From positions 3,534,001-3,598,000 of the forward strand of contig NC_061473.1 of assembly GCF_022581195.2 (NCBI RefSeq): a stretch of 64,000 bases of DNA, in the 5' to 3' direction. This document shows positions 57,424 through 64,000 of this stretch, piece after piece (positions within the stretch are counted from its first letter, which is position 1; every line of letters begins with the position of its first letter). The notes under the pieces were generated by a model. That model ran no database searches. It was not told the origin of the DNA and saw only the letters and a program-made list of their open reading frames with translations. This stretch comes from Helicoverpa zea. Taxonomy: Eukaryota > Arthropoda > Insecta > Lepidoptera > Noctuidae. A program made the translations under genes and the position numbers.

Positions 57424-60400
57424 CTAGTACTGATTCCAGGGCAAATTGTCTATAGCATGCTTCTTTAGTTTATGCTTTTTCAAATATTTCGAGTCTATGA
57501 AAGCTTCACCACAAATGGAGCAGACATATGGTCTTTCACCCGTGTGTGTACGTAAATGAACCACCAAGTTACCTTTTAGAGCAAAGAACTTCATACAAAC
57601 TGAACATCCAAACTTCTTTTCCCTTGTATGAGTCAGCTGATGTGTCCGTAAATGTGTCTTCGTCTTGAAACGTAAAGAGCAAAGCTGACATGGGAACGGT
57701 CGCTCATTGGTATGCACCCGTTCATGCATCAGCAACATAGCCTGGCTGGAACACCCCTTACCACAAATATTGCATTCAAACCTCTTTGCATTTTTTACTT
57801 TCAAGTTCTTGTGTGTCAGTATGTGTGTTTGCATGTCCTTCTTAGATGGTAGCACTTCACCACATTCGGAACATAATAGTTCTGTTGGATCGACTATGTG
57901 TGTACTCTCAATATGCTGCTCTAAAGCAGACTCCACAGAAAACATCTTCTTACATAACGAGCAAGCGTAACCAAGCAGTTTCCCTAAATTTGTAGTTATT
58001 TCCTGTTTCACAGTTTTCATTAATTCCTCTTTAACCTTTATTACTTTTGATCTCGTACAGTCTTCGGACTCTTTATGATCGGACAAAGCAGTCTTAGTCT
58101 CAAATGTTTTGTCACACTGGTTGCAAGAGAACGGATTCATATGTGTTAGTCTATGAGTTTGCATAGTAATTTTCTGGTGGAATCTCTTGAAGCATATGTC
58201 ACACTCAAACTCTCTGATGCCACTGTGTATCATCATGTGACGCTTCAAGTTGTTTGGATTAGCAAATGTTTTTAAACAGACATTGCAGCGAGGTTTAAAG
58301 TTGTTGTGACCATATTTGATATGTTGCGTCAAAGAATTGCGTCTGATAAGTTGGTTGCAGAACGGACAAGTGATGAGGAGTCCTGTACTACTGTGAAGAA
58401 GCATGTGTCCCGTCAGTATCTCTGCAGACTCAAACCCTTTACCGCATAAGCTGCACAGATGTTCACCAGCAGGGTTGTGCTTGTATTGATGCTTCTCATA
58501 ATCAGCCAGGTCCTCAAATTGCTCTCCACAATCACACAAGAATGTCCCATCCTCTTGTTGTAGGACAGTTGCTATTTGACCATCATCGGCATACTCTATA
58601 ACCAGCTCTGAGCCATCATACTTCAGTATTTGGAATTGCGAGGTGTCATCACCTTCACAGAATATTACCTCTTGGGACAAACCATCTCCATCTTCTTCTT
58701 CATTTGTGACTAATTGTGTAAAATCGTTACTTTTCAAGAGTATAGTGCCATCGGACTCTGTGGTGGTCAATATTTTGATGAAGTTTTTCGAATTTGGAAT
58801 ATCTTTGATGACGTCTGTAGAAATAGTTTCTATTATTTCATTCTCTTGTGCCTGTTCTATTTGTGCTAAGCTCTGTTCGTGAGTCATTGTGTCCTCAGTT
58901 TCGTCAATATTCATAGCTCCATCCAAGTCATCATTCTCTTGGCTTTCCTCCTCATTTTCTAGGATAGTAGCGGGTACATTGGCAGGAACTTTAGTGTTAG
59001 ACATAAGAAATGACTCAATCGAATCTTCAAACTGACTCTGTGTACTTTGAGTTTGTTCATGTATGTATGTAGTAGTATCTTCAGTTGCAGGATCATCAAA
59101 TTGTTCTTCTTTGATGGGTACTACAGTAGGTTGGACTTTTGTTTTATCCTTGGGGTCATCTATCACTAAAACATAATAGCAGTCATCGTCACTATCAGTA
59201 GGTTCTTGTTTGATAATAGCTTCAAGCTGTTTAACAGGATCATTTCCAATGTCTTCATCATCACCACTATGGTCATACTTAGAGAGATTGTCACTTTTAG
59301 ATATGTCTAGTACAGCATTCAGCTGTAGACGTAGTTCATTGTCCATTTTGATGCACTGTTTGCGAAATTGGTATGCAGAGTTCATGATTGAGTAACAGTC
59401 CGAGCACAGCTTCTGTGGCAAACCATCATCTTCTTTCACCTGGAATTTATAGATAAACAGTTAAGAACCTGGACATGTTCAGAACCAACATTAGTCTTTT
59501 TGTTGTCAAATATAGTTATATTTTGATAGGCACTTAACTAAAAATACAAGATATTTTTAGTTAAGTGCCTATCTACTTTTTTTTTATGTACCTATTTACT
59601 TTTTTAAATCATAATGCAGCTGAAAATCATACAATAATAGCATTTATTTTGTCAGTTGACTTCTTCAATATGTATTTCTGTAAAAATCTTATCTAAATTG
59701 TTTAAAACTTTTGGTTCAAAATGGTTTCAGCACATATATTTACCTGCAGTTTCACCCACATGCTGTGGGAACTACTTCCCATACTGGGATAAAATATAGC
59801 CTTACTTAGAAATAGTGTGATTTATTTATTTATTTATATTTATAATACTTTTTGCACAAACAGTACAATGGCGGACTTAACGCCTTAGGCGTTTTCTCCC
59901 AGTCTACCTTTGGGTGGTGTGGAAACAGCAGTGGTAGGTGCAGTTTTTAATATAGTCATACAAGCAAAGAAAAAAAAAAATATATAGAATATATTATGGA
60001 TATAATAATACATAAACATAATATACTCCAAAAACAAGCAGCCATACATTCATCAATCATACTCAGCAAAGTATTAGGAGACACCGTATTCGTACGAACA
60101 GTAGAAGAACAACACTCACAAACTGACACACAAACACCAGACACTCAAAACACACATCCATCACCAAGCACGCAAGCGGGACCAGCCATCCAGGAACAGA
60201 ACACACAGCAATCATCTAACACCGAACATTCGTCATCATCACAACCTAGAAGAGGGAGAAGAAGGATAAGAACAACGCAAACAAACACATCAACTACGTA
60301 ATACATTACACTATATAATTAATAATACATACAAAATACTTAATAACAGACTAGGGGGGATATAGATATCTTTTTTTCCGCGGGTTGCGGAACGGGATAT

Positions 60401-61594
60401 CTATTAAAACCGACATAAAGTCGAGAAGGTCAAACCTACCAATCAATATATATACATATATACATACATATTTAGATTTACCAACTGTGAAACAATTTTT
60501 CAAATGGGTTAAGTAATTTTGGAGCTTTTAGGGAATAAAAAACAAAAAAATGTTTCCTTTTTATTAGATTAAGAGATGATGAATGAATATGTCTCTTGAA
60601 TAAGATGTAATGAATGGGTATAATATAAAATGTTAAAAGGATAGGTATCTCCAATCATTTTTTGATGGTTCTAAGCAGGTATACATAGTATCACAATGGA
60701 GATAGACTGAAACCGAATAATTCAATATCATCTCTCTGCTTTTTTCCCAACTATGTTGGGGTCTGCACCAGTTACCAGTGTTTTACAAGGACAGATTGCC
60801 TATCTGACCTCCTCCTACTGACCCGTAGGTAAGTAGGGAAAAACCTAATGATGCAATAGACAGGTTAAAATAGTTACAGCAAGTTCAAAGCAACTATGAA
60901 ATAACTAGTAAGATCTAAGACAACTGTTCCGATTCAAAAGTTCTTCTCAATTATTGTCTTTAAAGAACCTATTCAATCATGTTAATGTATTTACAAGATG
61001 GATGTTGACCATATTTAATAGGTCAATATATGCTTGATGAAATCTAACTCTCAGAATCTAAGGAACATGAATGTAATTTTCAGAAATTTTGATGGTCTGA
61101 GTATACCTGTTATTATTTTTTACTCCAATATATGTTGTATATTCATTACACTAACGAAAAATATGATTGTATCATATCCAAGCTTTTGTTTAACCTAAAT
61201 AAAATAGAGCATCCGTGACGACGCTTTGCCGCCTTTTTTAGATACTCCATCTTCCAAACTATTCACAGCAAATTCGACCTTATTATGTCTAATTGCACGT
61301 ACAATAACGTCTAAAATCCTTTGCAATCAACTCATTTTCGCGGCCATTCTAAACTATACCAGAGGTTAGGATTCATGTCAATAATTAAAAATCTGACATA
61401 CTTACATGACATTTTAGCGATAATAACGCGGATTTTACATCTTCAATACGTAATAAAACATGGACATAGGATAAACGTACCTCAATCGTAGTAACTTCAA
61501 GGAATTTCTCAGTTACATTCTGTTCAGTATCTAGGAGTGACACTTCAGAATTGGCAGACAAACAACAGCGGCAAAGATCGGACCACGTATCCAT
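57424..61594 (-). CDS. ZAD and C2H2 zinc-finger transcription factor, two exons
   Basis: Exon 1 is 61594-61481 (38 codons, donor GAG|GTACGT) and exon 2 is 59439-57424 (acceptor TTCCAG|GTG). The join is in phase 0 and gives 709 residues. The ZAD domain, typical of insect zinc-finger proteins and used for dimerisation, spans the junction: C8 and C11 (LCRCCL) in exon 1, C50 and C53 (LCSDC) in exon 2. An acidic Glu/Asp-rich middle (about residues 80-330) contains several QEPTDSDD-like clusters. Then come one degenerate finger (CDCGEQF...H) and 11 C2H2 fingers, the fifth ending C2HC-like. Classic linkers appear late (HTGERPYVC, HTNERPFPC). It should bind DNA in the nucleus. No one-to-one orthologue is named because this family expands fast in insects. 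A second upstream splice acceptor at about 61632 suggests a 5' UTR intron. Confidence 0.9.
59525..59573. repeat. Near-perfect palindrome, 22-bp arms, 5-nt loop
   Basis: gataggcacttaactaaaaa plus ta at 59525-59546, then caaga, then its exact reverse complement to 59573. Such long uninterrupted arms with a tiny loop suggest a recent foldback or MITE. It sits in the intron of the zinc-finger gene. Confidence 0.85.
59817..60450 (-). repeat. LINE 3' region with (AAAT)n tail, minus strand
   Basis: On the plus strand, (attt)n is followed by 'gtacaatggcggacttaacg', 'ccttaggcgttttctcccag' and later 'ttgcggaacgggatatctat' near 60390. The head resembles the inverse of 23130-23335. The right boundary is uncertain. 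Confidence 0.5.
60733..60830 (-). repeat. RTE-type LINE 3' fragment
   Basis: 'ttcccaactatgttggggtc' and 'accagtgttttacaaggaca' match the family at 18211-18345 and 55334-55513. Confidence 0.6.
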
Positions 61595-61595
61595 T

Positions 61596-61610
61596 TTAAT
61601 AGACGCGCAT
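61596..61610 (-). promoter_or_regulatory. Five-codon uORF just before the zinc-finger start
   Basis: ATG CGC GTC TAT TAA on the minus strand (61610-61596) ends one base before the main ATG at 61594. If this is the transcript leader, such a tight uORF could reduce translation of the zinc-finger protein. That effect is inferred. Confidence 0.5.
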
Positions 61611-62900
61611 TATTATCCAACCAGTAACACCTGGAAAAATTAATATAAACACTGTAAGAATGCATTGTTTTGACAGTTAGTAATCAAAGACCACAATATA
61701 AGGTATCCAAAGAGAAAAATTATCTACGGACCATGCCCATAAAGACGATCTATTCGAAATTATAGACAAGAGACGAGCGTCCAAAATGGAGGCAGCAGCA
61801 CAACGGAAGTTACGTCACGATAGATATTTTTTAGCTGTCATGGTGGTACAACTGACAGGAAAAAATGTGCGTTCCAGTCATCACAATTTTTTTAGTATTG
61901 TTTTTTAGTAAATACTTGTGCCTTAAAATGAATTCGCTTCTTTTCATTAAATTATGTTTATTTTTTAATTATGTAAAGGTTAAACACCTAGTTCTTTATA
62001 ACAATATGTTAATGGTTCTGTTCATTTTCCGCGTTAATTGTCTATGGTTTTCATACGATTTTCATTGACGCTGAATAAAGTAATGTTTACCAAAAATAAT
62101 GTTGTGACAATTCTTTGACTAGTACATATTAATCATTAGTTTTCGGTCTTCATTTCATTCACATAATATTAAATCAGTTTCCTATCGTTATTCGTTTTAA
62201 AAAAAGAACCACCATTCCATAGATAATTCCAAAAATTCGGCTGTCAAATCTGGAAGAACGGGATTGCCAGTTTTGAAAATGTATTTTTGTATCATGGGTT
62301 ATGTTTGATTTAAAATATTATTTACAATATTACAAAAAAAATATTTAAGAAAATTATATATTGATTTGATGTTTATGGAAAAAAATGCTTGGTTCTTAAT
62401 TGGTAAGCCATTGATTGTATAAAGAAATGAGTACTCTCGTCGATATGATTATGTGCAACTGGCTGTTTTTTAGCGGTTTCATCCGTATTTCGTAAGTAAG
62501 TATAGATCATAGACATAATATGTATAGATATAGAAGTATAGATGGCGTGCAGCCAAGCGGTCAGCTATGGGTCAGCTAAAAGCGCGACGTTAAGCAGCCT
62601 ACACACCACGATTTTCGCTAAAGTTGATCGGAGCCAATGAGGGCGCAGGGTAGTGTAGCGAAGTTAGTCGAAGTAAGCCGAAGTACCACTTTACTCTCTT
62701 CGTAATATGCGCAATTATTTTCATTTCTATGAATTAACTTATATGAACAAAATACATTACATTTTATTATGTTTATTCAAGATTTTATGCGCACAGTTTA
62801 TGAGACAAAAACAACAACGTACGAAGGCACTGCTTATTTCTTATGAAATCTCTTCCAGCTTGACATTAAAATTTTCATCAGCAAATAGTGACAGGTAACA
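61611..62900. other. Intergenic; no gene seen
   Basis: Region between the zinc-finger gene and the protease gene. It should hold the promoter of the zinc-finger gene (about 61630-61860) and the 3' UTR of the protease. Minus-strand AATAAA sites at 62768-62763 and near 62777 could be the protease poly(A) signals. The small plus-strand frames are not protein-like. Confidence 0.5.
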
Positions 62901-63695
62901 TCAAGTTGAATGTAAAACATTATTGATCCAGTCGAGGTAGGGGCTGACCGGTGCAAAGGCAACGATTGACGCAAAAGGATTTTGATCACCAAAAGACATT
63001 ACACCAATGATTCTATCGTCAAAGAATAAAGGCCCACCCGAGTCTCCTTTAGCTCCAGTATCCTGGCGTGATGAACACTTAGGACCAACACAAACTAATA
63101 TGTTAGCTAGTTCCTTATAAATCGCAGGACATGCCACAATTGCGCCTTCTCCAACTTGTAGCTGCCGCGTATCGTCATCACCAATCTTCTTTGTCAGCCC
63201 GCCCCCTATATACTTCACAGGCAGTCCCATCATTGTCAAATGATCTACCGCGGACAATCTTCCATAACGTGGAAGGATTATATCACTGAAGCGCACCAGA
63301 GCTACGTCGTTTCCAGTTAGTTTTCCACCTACGACGAGAAACGAAGGATGTACAATATATTCTGAAACTGCAATGTATGCTCCGGTTTCCAGAGGAGATA
63401 CCGTATGGTTTCCGTACCACACGTAATGCTGGTACCTTTGTCGTCGTGAGCAATGTGCAGCTGTAAGACCATAGTTCTTCATTATGATGGAGATGGTACA
63501 TGTCCTTATATGACGATTTGATTTTTTCAGTCTCATAATCACTGCGATATACGGGTATTCATGGGTTGCGACGTCTTGACCATGGAATACTCTAGGTTTT
63601 GGTGTCTTATTTGGTGCCCACGGTTCACTCGCGTTGGCATTAACTGGTGGTGTCTTGTGAAATGACAAAAATAATAGCGTAGGTACCAAGAACAT
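62901..63695 (-). CDS. Trypsin-like serine protease, secreted
   Basis: A single-exon frame of 264 residues from ATG 63695 (MFLVPTLLFLSF), chosen because it opens with a hydrophobic signal peptide; the frame's upstream TTG is not a likely start. Cleavage after R35 would give a mature end VFHG in place of the usual IVGG. The catalytic triad is complete: H81 (LTAAHC), D130 (GNDVALV) and S218 (GDSGGPL). Cysteines C66-C82 and C188-C201 match conserved disulfides. The usual C191-C220 pair and the W141 of the 'GWG' turn are missing, and the position that is Asp in trypsin aligns to Thr, so specificity cannot be assigned as trypsin. Lepidopteran genomes have large families of such digestive or immune proteases. 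No neighbour hints at the role. Confidence 0.85.
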   Translation of the reverse strand: MFLVPTLLFLSFHKTPPVNANASEPWAPNKTPKPRVFHGQDVATHEYPYIAVIMRLKKSNRHIRTCTISIIMKNYGLTAAHCSRRQRYQHYVWYGNHTVSPLETGAYIAVSEYIVHPSFLVVGGKLTGNDVALVRFSDIILPRYGRLSAVDHLTMMGLPVKYIGGGLTKKIGDDDTRQLQVGEGAIVACPAIYKELANILVCVGPKCSSRQDTGAKGDSGGPLFFDDRIIGVMSFGDQNPFASIVAFAPVSPYLDWINNVLHST

Positions 63696-64000
63696 TTGTG
63701 TGTGTGTTCTAGAAAATAGTGTTCGAGTGGTTACTGAGTGCGGTATACCAATGCGTCGTAAAAAATACAATTGAATTTTGATAAACCGTGGCGTATATTA
63801 TTTATTTAATACACTACGAAGGACTTACATATTATAAACTCTTTTGCAAAAAAAGCGGGCACCTATGCGAAATCTTAATTTAAGGACTTCACGTATATTT
63901 TAAAGGATTTTAATAGCTGTAGTATGTTATTAGCATCAAAAGGGTTAGCCAAGCATGCGTGAGAGTGTATTCTAAATTTAAATTTTGTAGAATTTGCTAA
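63696..64000. other. 5' flank of protease gene; no gene seen
   Basis: AT-rich sequence upstream of the protease start. Nothing else is recognised before the window ends. Confidence 0.45.

Larger units (their letters stand above)
59440..61480 (-). other. Intron 1 of ZAD zinc-finger gene
   Basis: 2041 bp with GT and AG ends. It is filled with repeats: a palindrome (59525-59573), a Helitron-type remnant (59745-59815), a minus-strand LINE 3' end (59817-60450) and another LINE fragment (60733-60830). A plus-strand open frame at 59996-60301 is Ser/Thr/Gln-rich and looks incidental. Confidence 0.8.

Noticed and set aside
57707..59395. Plus-strand frames opposite the zinc-finger exon
   Set aside because: Antisense shadows; Cys/Ser-rich because they mirror zinc-finger codons.

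Overview
The window is nuclear DNA of an insect, very probably a moth or butterfly (Lepidoptera). It is AT-rich and dominated by interspersed repeats of the kinds that fill lepidopteran genomes: short Helitron-type elements ending in a hairpin plus CTAG, RTE-type LINE 3' ends with (GAT)n tails, tRNA-derived SINEs, LINE tails with (AAATA)n, and a BEL/Pao retrotransposon. Genes are few, spliced and far apart. I do not try to name the species.

Left part (1-38500). The only host coding exon I can support is the first coding exon of a NOL4/NOL4L-like gene on the minus strand (24757-25275). It ends in a clean splice donor, so the rest of the gene lies further left, and 1-24756 is probably a long intron or the start of an intergenic region. 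This part holds many repeats, several with target-site duplications that I could read exactly, and about fifteen short GC/CpG-rich patches in AT-rich sequence that may be regulatory. It also has a 143-bp minisatellite (36485-36885) and two MITE-like inverted-repeat elements.

Middle part (38500-48710). This is a nest of transposons. A complete 7.7-kb BEL/Pao element (38659-46390) has two almost identical LTRs, the 5-bp target-site duplication GTATA, a primer binding site matching the 3' end of tRNA-Tyr, and one uninterrupted Gag-Pol reading frame. It sits inside one arm of a PIF/Harbinger-type DNA transposon. That transposon's three-exon transposase (46663-48606, minus) joins in frame and keeps all catalytic residues.

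Right part (48710-64000). There are three host protein genes, all on the minus strand: a 542-residue gene derived from a pogo/Tigger (CENP-B-like) transposase in which the three catalytic acidic positions are replaced (51791-53419); a two-exon ZAD plus C2H2 zinc-finger gene of 709 residues (57424-61594); and a trypsin-like serine protease of 264 residues (62901-63695). A complete 5S rRNA gene (53951-54069, plus) lies between the first two, with a Helitron-type element starting 30 bp after it.

The genes do not form an operon or pathway. The most interesting items are the catalytically dead but intact pogo-derived gene, the young intact BEL element with its stop codon inside the 3' LTR, and the intact Harbinger transposase with an inverted-repeat insertion in its first intron.
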